This document shows positions 1-11,253 of a DNA stretch of 64,000 nucleotides, one piece after another. A program made the translations under genes and the position numbers. Origin of the DNA: Euptelea pleiosperma (lineage: Eukaryota; Streptophyta; Magnoliopsida; Ranunculales; Eupteleaceae); contig CM068553.1 in assembly GCA_035048495.1 (NCBI GenBank), positions 17,733,190-17,797,189 on the forward strand, written 5' to 3'. A model generated the notes under the pieces. That model was given only the letters and a program-made list of their open reading frames with translations, had not been told where the DNA came from and searched no databases. Each line of letters starts with the position of its first letter. Positions within the stretch are counted from its first letter, which is position 1.

Positions 1-105
1 ACTGTGCCATGTGACTCATATTGCGCGCTGCCATCAAAGTTTTACTCGTATATGAGTAAAACTTCGCTGACAGGTTGACCGTGGAAGCCACTGACACCAA
101 CAATA

Positions 106-370
106 TGAACCACATGGCACACTCTTAGAGGCTGACCGTATGGATGTTTGGCCAATCCCTAGGTGGACCTACAAACCAAAAACCCACATGCAGCTGACTG
201 GAGTTATTTTCATGGATTGATTTTAATCGTGCGAATTTAAGCATTATTTGGGGTACAAAGATCCAAAGGTTTGAAATCACTAGTCAAGCTGATTTTTGGT
301 TTATAAGCCCACCTAGGGATTGTCAAAACATCCATACAGTTGGCGTCCTCTAGGAGTGCCAAGTGGTTCA
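106..370. repeat. Fold-back MITE, family F1
   Basis: Short palindromic element. The left arm reads through CACATGGCACACTCTTAGAG and CCGTATGGATGTTTGGCCAA; the right arm carries the reverse complements near 300-365. No coding potential. The same fold-back recurs, whole or partial, at 2291, 5793, 42291/48716, 50914, 53125 and 53489, making it the commonest small repeat here. Its superfamily is not clear from the ends. The right terminus runs into the next element. Confidence 0.75.
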
Positions 371-1003
371 ACCCGAACCTGACGTTAGGATTGGGTTGGG
401 TTAGCCCTTTCAGAGTTTGGGTTGGGGTCGGGCTGAATTTTTGGCAACTTGATTAAATCGGGTTGGGCTAGGGATGAGGCTCGGCCCGAACCCGAACCCG
501 AACCCGAACCCGAACCCGAACCCGAACCCGACATACAAACTACATATATGTATTAGTATGCCCAACAAACATCCAAATGCAGCAACACATGGATGTTTGT
601 CCTTAGCAAACTACAACCCTTGAGTGAGATTAGAAAATGCACTTGAAACTACATTTTGACATTTTATGTGATCGGTTCATATTGAAAATATCACGTTTTC
701 TTTGATAATTATTTTTTATTATTTCTTTAGCAACTTTTATCATGCATTCAAATTAATGAATTTTTCCTTTATTATGTTTTCTTTCATGATGTTTTGTAAA
801 TGAAGCTATTATTTAATTATTAGCATAATCGTTATTGTATTCACCAATAAATTATTTTAATATGAAAAAAATTTAGCAATCTTTCCAACCAATAATAAAT
901 AATTAAGAAATTGACCAACCTGACCAACGTGATAGGGTTGGGCTAGGTTTGAAAAATCTAGGCCCGACCTTGGGTTGGGTTGGGTTAGGGTTGACAGCCT
1001 TTA
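351..1003. mobile_element. hAT-like non-autonomous element (probable)
   Basis: The left end begins TAGGAGTGCCAA and the right end finishes TTGACAGCCTTTA, an imperfect inverted pair resembling the TAGGG(C/T)GTCAA ends of plant hAT MITEs. The interior has GGGTTGGG and CCCGAA-rich flanks around an AT-rich core and no ORF. A clean 8-bp target duplication is not seen, so the call is tentative. A better-preserved hAT MITE with similar tandem composition lies at 51312-51689. Confidence 0.45.
485..532. repeat. CCCGAA hexamer tandem repeat (8 units)
   Basis: Seven CCCGAA units followed by one CCCGAC, without interruption. It lies inside the hAT-like element above. The unit is not the plant telomere repeat CCCTAAA. 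Confidence 0.9.
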
Positions 1004-1010
1004 AGAGACA

Positions 1011-1799
1011 GTGTTAGAACAAAAGATTGTAATTTTTCTCTTAAAATATGGTCTGGCCCCATGTTGACAAGCTTGTGTATGAACAAAACTTTTTGAGTAT
1101 AATTTGCATTTGTCATTTGAAGTACAGCCAAACAATTCGGCCGAAGAGTAGGCAAGGGACTTATTCATGCATAATACATTTTTAAAAATTTGACACTAGA
1201 ATTTGGGATATTTAATGGGTGTATTAGCGTCTACTTTCTAGTTTTAACAGTAGGTCCAAGGACTAAATTTGACCATTATAACATTATATCGGACATAGCG
1301 GCTTGTCCGTTGTTACATCAATGTCAAAATATTATTATTTTATTATTTTTGAATTTTTTTCATAATAACATTGATAACGTGAAGACATCATAACAGCCAT
1401 TATTTTCAAAATTATGGTCATTATAACATAAGTCTTATTTTTTTGGCAAATAGTTTAACGGTCTTAGGGTATTACGTTATAACGGACGTTAATGTCTTTT
1501 TAAACCATGGTTTGGTCAAGTAAAAAAGAGGATTTTTTGTTTTGTTTTTGGAGAACAAAATTATGGTACGGAAAAAATACAAAAAAGCTTATTTATGGAA
1601 TATATGTATTATACATTTTTAACTCCAAAATATGTAATTTTTCTGTGCCTTTGCTATATTCCGAAAACAGCAATTTTTTTTGGTATATTATTGTAAGGGG
1701 TGCTTATATAGGGACTTTTAGTGTGATACATAAGCTCTTGTGTTGATAATAAAACGACTTATAGATATGACTTCATCTGAAAGTTTGAGAAAAACTTGC
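1011..1799. other. AT-rich intergenic stretch, no gene
   Basis: No supportable coding region. From about 1255 to 1510 it holds degenerate copies of a CCGTTATAACGG-type motif (for example TTACGTTATAACGGACGTTA). The same motif recurs near 7630-7720, 9610-9860, 52500-52580 and 61140-61210, so it is probably a decayed dispersed element. Confidence 0.5.
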
Positions 1800-2290
1800 G
1801 TCGTCCTTCCTAATTGTGGATCCCAGACTCAAGAAACGAATCCCTAATCAAATGGAATTCCGTTGCAACGTCTCTCATCATCATTCGATCTCTTGGCAAT
1901 TCTGTAGAGCACGATATTGCAATTCCAAGCACTCCTTCGATTTATCTCTCCCATCATTTTGACCTCCAACATCGTTGGTTTTTCCTTTTCTTTCTAATAG
2001 GATTATTGGGTCAACAATCTCCATCAACCGTCCAAGTAGAGCTTTCTTAGAGAGTCCATGGAGGCTTAGACTATCCTTAAATATGTCGTCGGTAGGTCTC
2101 TTCCCTGTAAACATCTCCGAAGAAAAGGATCCCATAGCTATACACATCACCATATCTCGATGTCTCATCACCCATGCCATATTCTGCAATTCAAAGGCCT
2201 CCATTGTTACTACAATGGTAAATAAGTATGCAACCATTTTATTTTCACATAAATAAAATGAATCTTGAAGACATTTTTGAGAAGTGGGCA

Positions 2291-2491
2291 ACCTAGGTGG
2301 ACCTATAGATCAAGTTGGATTGGAGTCGTTTTCATGGGTTGATTTTTACTAGGGCATTCAAGCATTATTTGGGGTACACAGATCCAAAAGTTTGAAATCA
2401 CTTATTAGGCTGATTTTGGTATATATGTCCACCTAGTGATGGGCCAAACGTCATATCCAATGGCTTTTAAAAGTATGCCACGTGGCTCATA
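2291..2491. repeat. F1 MITE remnant inside the kinase pseudogene
   Basis: Carries the inner part and right arm of family F1 (ACCTAGGTGGACC at the left, GTATGCCACGTGGCTCAT at the right). The left outer arm is missing. It sits immediately beyond the kinase C-lobe fragment. Confidence 0.65.
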
Positions 2492-2894
2492 CGTGGTCGG
2501 TCATCAGCGTTGATGACGGACGTCTATCATCACTCATCAGAGTTCTACTCATTTCCTTGGACAAAATTGATTAAATTTGACAATCCTAACCATGCAATCA
2601 ATCACGCTATTTTGTATGGTAAAAAGGTATGATTGACAAATTCTCTGCTTATGATGATGGGCTTATGATGATGGTGAGGATCATAGAATAAAGACGATTG
2701 TCATCTAAGATACTCCTATGTGAAACCTAAATAATGAGTTCCGAGACATCTAGTTCCATCCCTCCATACCTAAATTTGAGTGTTTTTCCTTAGTTCCATG
2801 TTTTAGAACATAGAAAGCGTAACATATGTAACTCAATGGAAGTAGAATTTATGGGAAGTGATCTCCTTATATACTCAAGCATAAGTCCAAAAAT

Positions 2895-4312
2895 AATTTC
2901 CGGAGATTTGAACTTAAAGTTTTCAGAGATTAGAAAGTTATCTGTCCAGATGGAAAGCCAAGTTCTTATCCAAAGAGGGTAGGTTGGTGCTTATCAAAAG
3001 CACCCTTTATGGATTGATTGTCATGGTACAACATGTCTCCCTTTCCTATGCATGTGTCATGGGCGTGGAAAAAAGGATCATAACAATTATGAAGAATTTT
3101 TTGTGGAGTGGGAAAAGGGAAGGTCATAAAATGAGCCTTGTTGGTTGGAAATTCATCACTAGGCCTAGAAAGAAAGGTGGTTTGGGTATTAGAAATCTTA
3201 GAAGCATGTGTGAAGCATTAAGAGTCAAGTGGTTATAGCATTTTGGTTATGAGAGAGATAACTTGTGTCGTAGAGTGATTTATGGGAGATACGGGGAGAG
3301 TTTAGCAGGCTGGGTTACTAGCTAGGTTGCCTAAAAGTCTGTATGGGTGTGGACTTTGGAGGGGGATTATGAGAGGCTTGTAGAAATTTAAAGGAGTTGT
3401 TTTTAAGGTGTGGGAAAATGAAATGATGTATTATTTTGGAAAGACATCTGGTGCTTTGAGTCTAGGCTGAAGTCTGATTTTCATGACCTTTATTCTAGTT
3501 TTAGAAAGAAATTGGCTATTGTTAGTGAGATGCAAGTTATAGGTGATGCCTTACCAGCTTAGGATTATGAATTTCGGTGGAACTTTTATGATGAAAAACG
3601 TCGACACGTGTGGCAAATCTTCTTTTGAGAGTGGAGGATACTCCTTTTCTAGCCAAGTAGATGATGTCGGATGGTGGACGCATGACAGTAAAGGAAAATT
3701 CTTTGTGCGCTCTTTCTATCAGGCTTTAGATGACAGGGAGTCTGACTTTTTTCCAATAGTCGGGGTCTGGAGCAACAAAGTTCTTTCCAAAGTGCAGAGT
3801 CCAGACCATGAATTTATTTTGGAGGAGATGCATCTGAGTGATCAACCATTGCCCCATGAGCCTGGAGAGTGAAGAGTCTTGTGATCACCTTTTCTTGCAT
3901 TGTAGAGTGGCTTGGGTGATTTAGTCCGCTTTGGGGATCTTGGTAAGAAGTTGTGGGCCCTTGTTCTGCTAGCTATAGTTTGGGGTATTTGGCAAGAGAA
4001 GAACAACAAGGTCTTTGAGGGGAGATGTTCTTCCTTTGAAGCTCTCATGTTGGAAATTAAAGGTATTATCTTTTCTTGGGTGAAATTGTATGATGTGGGG
4101 AGGGGTCTCAGATTCGAGGATGTGGTGTTCCATTGTCTGTCTCTTATCGGGAGGGTTTGAATCGGTCGTGGGAGTTGGGTTGCTTTTTCGGGATGGGGGA
4201 TGGGTTTTTTCTTGTCTTTTTCCTCCTTTGTTCTCTTCCGTTTTTCCTTGGCAGGATTTCTCGGACTCCAAGTGCCTTAATAAATCTTCTATTTTACCTT
4301 TCAAAAAATAAG
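2895..4312 (+). mobile_element. L1-type LINE, 3' part of ORF2
   Basis: Plus-strand fragments read as the end of a plant L1 reverse transcriptase (LVLIKSTLYGL, then FLWSGKREGHKMSLVGWKF, then KKGGLGIRNL) followed by a zinc-binding and C-terminal tail region around 3540-4160. Frameshifts and stops interrupt it. It ends with an A-rich tail near 4300 (TTTCAAAAAATAAG). 5' truncation is usual for LINE copies. It split the minus-strand receptor-kinase pseudogene. Confidence 0.8.
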
Positions 4313-5342
4313 TTTCTTTGATTTCTAGTTTGTAACACAAATGAAAAGATCAAAAAGGCTGGATAAAGAAAGAAAATAATGGATCAAATTGCTACTTGAA
4401 GCGATATAGCCGATAAATCCTCTTATCCAAGCTGTGTTCATTTGAGTTTGAGAAAACCTATTGGTGTTTTCTGAAAGGAACCTTGCTAACGCCAAAACCA
4501 ACCACATGGGCAGTCATATCATCGTCAAGAAGAAAGTTACTTGGCTTTCGATCACAATGAACAATTGGCGTTTGACAATGATGAAGATGATAATCCAAAG
4601 CAGAAGCAACATCAATGGCAATGTTTAACCTTTGAATTAAGAAAGCTTAAAGTTCTTGATTGTCCTTCTCCATCTACTGGATGCAACCACTTCTATAGAC
4701 TCTCGTAGGCATGAACTCGAAAACTAGGGCATTGAAATTAATGCGTTTTAAATCCAAGTTTGAGCAAGAGGTTAACATTTTGACAAGATTTTGATGTCGA
4801 ATGTTTCTTAAGGCATTGCATTCGACTGTGAAGCTCTTGGAAGCTCCTTGTTCTTGAAGGTTTAATTAGTAGCTTTCACGGCTAGGTGTTTCATCTGGTT
4901 TAAGAACACTCCTTTATACATAGAGCCAAAATTTCCAACACCAATCAAATTAGCCAAAGAGAATCAATCAGTCGCTTTAAAGAGCTCTTGATACGAAACC
5001 TTAATATATGAATCCTTCAATGAATATGAGGAAGATATTTTTCTTGACTTTCTTTTCCACTACATCATCACAAAGATCAATATTAAAGATAAACATTTGA
5101 ACCCACTAGTTATTGTAATTGTTGATTTGAACACGAGACTTTCTATGTTTCTTGGAGACTTGGATGGGGCATAGAGGCAACTGCAATTCAAGGATACCCC
5201 CACAAAGCTTATTGTTTCCAAAGACTAAAAACAAACTTGCAATCTTGAGGACCCCTTCTTTTGGTACTTACCCTCCAAATCATTAAAGGATAGATTTATA
5301 TTCCTGATCAATTAGTTAAAGTTCTCTAAATATTTTGGGATT

Positions 5343-5546
5343 CTCCCTCCGGTCCGTCTACTCAAGTAGAGGCCTCCTCGGGTAGGTAAGATAGTGAATT
5401 TCCGCTTCAGTGCACTTTTCTCCTAAGCAAGCTCTTCCATCCTCTTCATGTACTCCTGATGAAGCCTAAACATCTTGGCCAGCCGGAACTCGAAACCTCC
5501 CTACCTGGCCGAGGCCTCTACTGGAGTAGACAGACCTAGAGGGAGG
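5343..5546. repeat. MITE with about 35-bp terminal inverted repeats
   Basis: The left end CTCCCTCCGGTCCGTCTACT mirrors the right end, whose complement begins CTCCCTCTAGGTCTGTCTAC. Both arms continue into CAGTAGAGGCCTC-like sequence. About 200 bp, non-coding. No second copy is seen here, and the target duplication is not obvious. Confidence 0.6.
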
Positions 5547-5792
5547 ACAAACAAGTTATGGTCCATTTGGCTCCTACTTTTACTCATCATATATCTAGTA
5601 AATATAGGAAACAATTTGACTTGTCATTCTCATAGACGGCGCTAGAAATGTGCGGACAGATTTTGGTAAAAAGGGGTTCATCTGGCCAAACACCTTAATA
5701 GTCCAACTTGAATGATTGACTAATCGTTCCTGGTGCTGAATTCGGAAGATATGAATTAGACCCAAAATTGATCAGATTAATTTACGTTTATA

Positions 5793-6076
5793 TGAGCCAC
5801 ATGGCACACTCTTGGAGGACGCTGACTGTATGGATGTTTGGCCAGTCCCTCGGTGGACCTACAAACCAAAAATCAGCCTGATTAGTGATTTACAATCTTT
5901 GGATCTCTGCACCAAAAATAACACTCAATAATACTCAAATTCCTATGGTTAAAATCAACCCATGAAAATAACTTCAATCCAACGCTTAGAAATCACTAAT
6001 CAGGCTAATTTTTGGTTTGTAGGTCCAGTGTGGGATTGGCCAAACATCCATACGGTCAAGAGTGTGTGTTGTGACT
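5793..6076. repeat. Fold-back MITE, family F1
   Basis: Left arm TGAGCCACATGGCACACTC, right arm ending CATACGGTCAAGAGTGTGTG. The copy and roughly 150 bp after it (to about 6230, including GAAGTTTTACTCTATCAAC and GACAGAGGGTTATTAAGTT) are paralogous to 50914-51750. It is therefore part of a segmental duplication, not an independent insertion. Confidence 0.7.
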
Positions 6077-6286
6077 GAAGTTTTACTCTATCAACCACCG
6101 TTGGTTTCTCGGAATCCACGACTGAAAAGAGTTGTGAAAATTTGGTTGTCAAGAAAAGGTTGTCCTTGGAACCTGTTCGAAAGACACCTGCCTATTTTTT
6201 ACCACATGACAGAGGGTTATTAAGTTAAGTTGAGCCTTAGGCCCCAGGTGAGAGAAGGCCCCCAGCCCAGATGAGAGAAGGTCCCC

Positions 6287-6521
6287 AGGCCACTAACCAC
6301 ATGGATGTTTAGCCCACTTCTTGCTTGACATACAAACCAAAAATTAACCTGATTGGTCATCTCTAGCTATAGATTTTAGTACCTTTTAGGATTTGATTCT
6401 AGCCATTGGATTCAAGCATGCTTTTTGAGTAGTAAATCCAGTGGCTAGAAATCATCAATCAAGCTGATTTTTAGTTTGTTTATCCACCAATAAGTGGGTT
6501 GAACATCCACAGTCATTAGGC
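6287..6521. repeat. Fold-back MITE, family F2 (inner part)
   Basis: Related to the longer elements at 10069-10432 and 39799-40162. It shares CATGGATGTTTAGCC, AACCTGATTGGTCATCTCTAG and their mirrored forms. The outer arms (TAACAAGGTAT) are absent, so this copy is shorter or eroded. Confidence 0.6.
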
Positions 6522-6690
6522 ACAAAAAAATAATGATCTATGTAGGTCCGCGAGAGTCCTCTGCATGGACTGCAACAGAAGTCGTGTTCATCTAAATTTT
6601 TTTCAGTAGCTTTTGATTATCATGAATAGTTGTTAAATAAGATTTTCTACCATAAATTTAAATAATACCATATATTGATCGGTCAGGATT

Positions 6691-7018
6691 GGTGGACAAC
6701 CATTTTTGGTGGACCCGCATAGAAGATGAATCAATGGCTGATTTTTGGTGAGGATGATCTACTGACCATATGGTATACCCCCCAAAAAAATCAGCCCATT
6801 CAAAAATTTCTAACCCTATCAAATGTGGTTTTCAAGTTACATGGTAAAAATAAACGGTTCATAATTCTTCAACTTCTAAACCAATCTACGATTATCAGAA
6901 TGATTTGAATTTTTGCGAGGATGATCTCCTCACCATAGATATCATCCTCACCAAAAATCAGCCATTGATTCATCTTCTAAGCGGGTCTGCCAAATGGTTG
7001 TCAAAAACTGGTTGTCCC
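6691..7018. repeat. Fold-back element with about 80-bp arms
   Basis: The left arm (GGTGGACAACCATTTTTGGT, then AGAAGATGAATCAATGGCTG) is matched in reverse complement near 6935-7018, with a nearly perfect match of more than 40 bp in the middle of the arms. The loop holds AT-rich sequence. The small ORF in the left arm is not credible as a gene. Confidence 0.7.
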
Positions 7019-7114
7019 CCGATCCTATACTAATATATTAAATATTAAAATGCCTCATATGGAGTTCTCGCCTTAGGCCTCAACTTGCATCGAGACGCCC
7101 TGTGCATGGGAAGA

Positions 7115-7826
7115 GGGTAGATCATTTTAGCTCAACAACACTGCGGAGCAAAAGCACTCAACAGCGCCTCTGCATCCAACACAACAGTTTTTAAACCTTG
7201 AAATTTAAACTTTTTTGAAAAGTGGGTTATGAGGGAGAGGGGTAATGAGTACTCTTTCGTGGCCCATGGACCCATAGGGAAAATTGCTCCACAGACTAAA
7301 TTTCTCATAATGGGTACATGTTGGATCTAGAGGTGCCGTTGAGCAAAAATGTTCTCTTATTTTATAGCTGTCACATATCAAACTCCCGCATCAAAACAGA
7401 CTTCTCTCGTCTGTTCTCAAATGTATAGATTCCTTGGAAATATTTTTGAAGGAGGTCGCTCTCTTTGTTGTATTGTGGTCGCGTAAAAACATGCCATGTA
7501 GCACACTCTTTGTGACCACTGACCGTATGGATGTTTGGCCCATCTTTTAGCGAGATTTGTTGTATTATGGGTCGCGTAAAGACATGCCATGTGGGACAAA
7601 AATTCAATGGTTGAATTGTAGTTGTTGGCAAATTTTTTAACTGTCAATTATAACGTTATAATGGATACTTAATGTTACGATTCCGTCCGTTATAATGACC
7701 GTTAGAACGTTTTTTTAAACCATGGTGGTGGAATTTAGGAATTCTCACATGACGAGTGGGTCTACGAGCATCTTATCTGTGGGCCCATGGATAGCAACAA
7801 GCAGCCAATCACCAGCGTACCCACCT
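7115..7826. repeat. Segmental repeat D1 upstream of the NLR pseudogene
   Basis: About 700 bp paralogous to 51775-52680 (shared CAACAACACTGCGGAGCAAA, ATTGCTCCACAGACTAAATT and GTGGGTCTACGAGCATCTTA). A shorter third copy is at 12739-13020. This copy lacks the MITE-like insert at 51938-52205. In the second copy the block lies 1.5 kb upstream of the intact NLR; here it abuts an NLR lacking its 5' half, as expected if a deletion joined upstream DNA to the middle of the gene. Confidence 0.75.
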
Positions 7827-7840
7827 AAACCTCCACTATT

Positions 7841-9032
7841 GTGACTTGTGAGAAAGAATTGGTAGATTATATTATTCGCGACTTGGCCATATGGATAGCT
7901 TCCGAATGTGGGAGAAAGAAGGGCAAGTTTCTTTTGCAAGCGCGCCTTGGGTTGATCAAAGCACCTGAGGTTGAGAAATGGGAGAGGCACAAAGAATATC
8001 TCTTATGGAAAACAAAATCAAGGAATTGCTAATTGAAACGCCTAGCTGCCCCCATCTCTTAACCCTGATCCTGCAAAATAATCCCCTGAACAAGGTCACC
8101 GATGGCTTTTTCCAATTCATGCCTGCTATTAGAGTTTTGGACCTATCACGGACTCAAATTGAAGAGCTCCCCTAGGACTAGGAGGTGGGAAATTTGGTGA
8201 AATTGAATCATTTGGGTTTGGATTTCACTTAATCTCTTGTCAACATTCCACGTGAGGCATTACTAGGTCTTTCACGGTTACAAGTGTTGAACGTGTTCAA
8301 GAGTAGATTTGGGGATTGGGAAGTAGTGGTGGTGATGGAAGTGAAGGTAAAGCTAGTTTAGGGGATTTGGAAAGCTTGAAAAGCTTGAATAGTCTTCGAA
8401 TCACCATAACAACTACTCTCTCCCTCCAAAGGTTCTTTCGCTCTCAAAAGTTACAAAAGTGCACATGGAATTTATTTATCAAACAATGCCAAGGTTTGAC
8501 ATCACTCCCACTGGTGGAGGGAGAGAATTTGTCGCATTCGAGCCTTGAATTTCTACGTCTCATTGATCTCCCCAACTTAAATTTCAGACAGGAGGAAGGG
8601 TTGCTGCTCCAGCTATACTTCCAGAACCTTCGACTTTTAAGTATTGAGAGTTGTCATGCCTTGAAAGACCTAACGTGGCTTTTACATACCTGGAACCTTC
8701 AATACCTTTATTTAGAAGATTGCAAAGGAATAGAAGAGGTAATATGTGGTGGAGTTGCTTCAATGGAAGAAGAGTTGAACATATTCTCAAGGCTCAAAGT
8801 TATATTTGTTCAAAACCTACCAGAACTAAAAAGTATATGTGAGCGTGCATTGCCTTTCCCTTTCTTGAAAGAAATTTGGGTGCAAAACTGCCCAAAGCTA
8901 AAGAAGCTCCCACTTGACTCAAACAGTGCCAAGAACACTTTAGAAGATATTCAAGGATCGAGAAAATGGTGGGAGGAGTTAGAATGGGAAGATGAAACCA
9001 TCAAGTCTACTTTCAATCCTTATTTCTACTAG
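7841..9032 (+). pseudogene. CC-NB-LRR pseudogene, MHD region to C-terminus
   Basis: Homologous to the second half of the NLR at 54141-56735. It starts just after that gene's MHD position (IIRDLAIWIASECG) and runs through the LRRs to the shared C-terminus [16 protein letters not shown]. It has a frameshift near 7978-7985, an in-frame stop near 8174 and another near 8230, and short indels around 8310. The last 238 codons (8316-9032) are open but are only LRRs. The coiled coil and NB-ARC are absent, so it cannot act as a sensor. The 3' flank is paralogous to that of the other two LRR copies. Confidence 0.9.
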
Positions 9033-10068
9033 TGAAGAAAGAGCTGATGATGCGAAGACGGATTGCTATATTTTAGCATAGATATCTTTTTCTCTTCTCT
9101 ACTCATCTTTTCTTTTAATTATATTTAAAATTTGAATTGTCTTCTTTTCCCATTTAACTTTTTTTTTTAAGTTCGAGAATACAAGGCAGGCTAGATTCTA
9201 GAATTCCAAGAATTGTTGATGTAACCTAAAAGACCGAATCTCCAGAGCAGCATACTTGTTAACAGGGAAAAAATTCACTACTCCCTCAAGGTCCCCCTCC
9301 CAAAGTGTATGACACGTACCCTTTGCTAACCTCCCTTAACCAACTTGCCAAGGGGTTAACGTGGGTTGGGTTTAGGCCTTGAGGTATGTGTCAAAATCAT
9401 CCAGCGAATTTTTTCCCTTGTTAACTTATGTCCCTCGTGCTCTTGGTTTATTTGTCCCTCGTTACTTACACAAATTAGAAATGCCTCTCTAGATTAACAA
9501 CTTTAAATTGGCCTCAACAACTTGATCATCATTGATGTTAACCAAGTCTAAAGTAAATGACAAAAATATCCCTTTGTCGACAATGGAATGCTTGAAATAA
9601 AACAAGGTTTAAAAAACGGCTGTTATTATGGATTCAGACCTCCCCCATTACGTTATGTACCGTTAAAATGCCAAAAAAATAATGGCCGTTATTTTCCTTT
9701 ATAACGAAAATAACGACCGTTATTTTCTGGAAAAAATTTGAAAAAAAAATGGCAATTATTTTCGTTATTTTCTATTATATTCCATTTTTTTCCTTATTCA
9801 AATTTCAAAATTTGAATTTCAGCCCCATTTATTTTCGTTATTTTCAATTTTTTTCCATTTTTGCCCATAAATATTCTAAAACTAAGGAGGCATGTCTAAT
9901 TGCCTAATTAACGATGGAGGGAAGTCAAAATACCTTAAAAACATATTTATTATTAGCTTCTTAAACTTATAAATTAAAAGCTAATAGATATTGATGTGAT
10001 ACCTAAGTTGTAAGTTAATCTAATACCCCAACAATACAAGCTAATGGATATTGAAAAGGAAAAAGATT
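9033..10068. other. 3' flank of NLR pseudogene, block R1
   Basis: Non-coding. 9180-9420 and 9880-10068 are paralogous to 39090-39310 and 39560-39798; the first part is also paralogous to 56830-57010. Shared words include AATTGTTGATGTAACCTAAA and CAGAGCAGCATACTTGTTAA. Between about 9603 and 9870 this copy alone carries an AT-rich insert of CCGTTATTTTC/ATAACGGCCGTTATT motifs, likely the same decayed dispersed repeat seen at 1255-1510. Confidence 0.7.
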
Positions 10069-10432
10069 TAACAAGGTATACTTGAAACTTTTTGATGCGA
10101 TTTTTGTTACTCAACGCTGCAATGCGGCCCCATTGACCTCATGGATATTCGGCCTACCCCTCCATGGATATACGCACCAAAAATCACCCTGATTGGTAAT
10201 CTCTAGCCATTACATTTTAGTGCTTTTTAAGGCATGATTCTAGCTGTTGAATTCAACCATTATTTTTGAATACTAAAACCAACGCTAAAAATCATCAAAC
10301 AAGCTGATTTTTGGTATGAATGCCTACCAAGGGGTAGGCTAAACATCCATGCGGCCAGTGGGCCCAAATGGTAGTTGTGAGTAACAAAAATCGTGCTTCC
10401 ACAACCAAAAAGTTTCAGGCATACCTTGTTAC
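10069..10432. repeat. Fold-back MITE, family F2 (full copy)
   Basis: Arms run from TAACAAGGTATACTTGAAAC on the left to the complementary GGCATACCTTGTTA on the right, with the rest of both arms matching inward to TGATTGGTAATCTCTAGCC and its mirror. Non-coding. A second full copy is at 39799-40162 at the equivalent place of the duplicated block, so it predates the block duplication. Confidence 0.75.
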
Positions 10433-10439
10433 ATCACGA

Positions 10440-11253
10440 CCCTATTGAAAATCACTATTTCTATATAGATCCGGTCTTGATTTGTTCTCTAAGTTAGGTG
10501 TATATTTGTTTCGACTGCAATTTGATTTATATACTCTCATATATTTGTAGATATAGATAGAGATATCTTGTCCTGGTTCCGAATGGATGGAATCCAGTGT
10601 AATAATACAAGAATATGTGATAGTTGAATCTCCAAAGCATCAATTGTTCAAGTTGTTAATCATGGCTCGGCCGATGAGGTTTAGACTTTTTATCTTCCTA
10701 GCAATGTGGGATGAAAATATTTTAGAAAAGTGTAGGGAGTTGAAGAATTTCCTTTAGTTTTCTCTCCAAGAAAATTTTCATTCAAAATTTTAAAAAGTTA
10801 TTTTTTGAAAACAGGGAAAAGAGATCTTACTTTAAATTCCTTGGGGTCTTGGGTTCAAAACTCATTACCCGCAATACAATAAACTTTTATTTTATTTAAG
10901 AACTCTAACATTATGCAGTTGAACAACTTCTAGGTACCAGAGTAACAAAGATGGCGCTCTTCACTAGAGTCATTGCAGCAGTAGGAGGAGCAAATTGTGG
11001 GTTCTCATTGAAATCAGCTTGGATTCCATTAGAGAAAAAGGTGGTGAAATTCAAGTGGAAGCATTTGGTCTGGTTTAATAATTGTATACCTTGTCAAGCT
11101 TTATCACATGAATGGCCATTCGGAAAGAATCTCAATGTGTTCTTTACAACAGGCATGCTGAAAATGTGGAGCATCTATATTTCCAGAAACATTTGGAAAT
11201 CAGTCTTGGCCCTTTCATTCCTTTTCATACAGACCCTTCAACTTGCGTATAAT
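10440..11253 (+). mobile_element. LINE remnant, RT zinc-binding (zf-RVT) region
   Basis: From about 10950 to 11225 the plus strand reads as a decayed zf-RVT domain of a plant L1 (WIPLEKKVVKFKWKHLVW, then NVFFTTGMLKMWSIYIS with its lost WLxxxxRLxT register). Upstream 10440-10680 is non-coding sequence repeated at 40163-40390, 57089 and 57737. The same LINE region is found at 40620-40900 and 58250-58520. Stops and frameshifts throughout. Confidence 0.65.

Larger units (their letters stand above)
1815..5290 (-). pseudogene. LRR receptor-like kinase pseudogene (EFR/Xa21-like, LRR-XII type)
   Basis: Minus-strand remnants lie in the right order for an LRR-XII receptor kinase. Near 5290-5170 is the LRR/juxtamembrane piece GNNKLCGG..ELQLPLCP. 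Near 4980-4900 is the kinase glycine loop (ANLIGVGNFGSMYKGV). Near 4610-4480 is the catalytic loop IVHCDRKPSNFLLDDD followed by a VGFG in place of DFG. Near 2190-1990 is EMFTGKRPTDD, and near 1910-1820 the C-lobe end (ELPRDRMMMRDV). Several frameshifts and stops, a LINE insertion (2895-4312) and a MITE remnant (2291-2491) break it. Intact family members are plasma-membrane pattern-recognition receptors. This copy cannot encode one; whether a parent exists nearby is unknown. Confidence 0.85.

Noticed and set aside
485..532. Telomere-like or interstitial telomere repeat
   Set aside because: The unit is CCCGAA, not CCCTAAA, and it sits inside a hAT-like element.
8316..9032. 238-codon ORF as a separate small LRR gene
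   Set aside because: It is the C-terminal part of an NLR pseudogene that starts upstream at 7841 and has a frameshift and stops.
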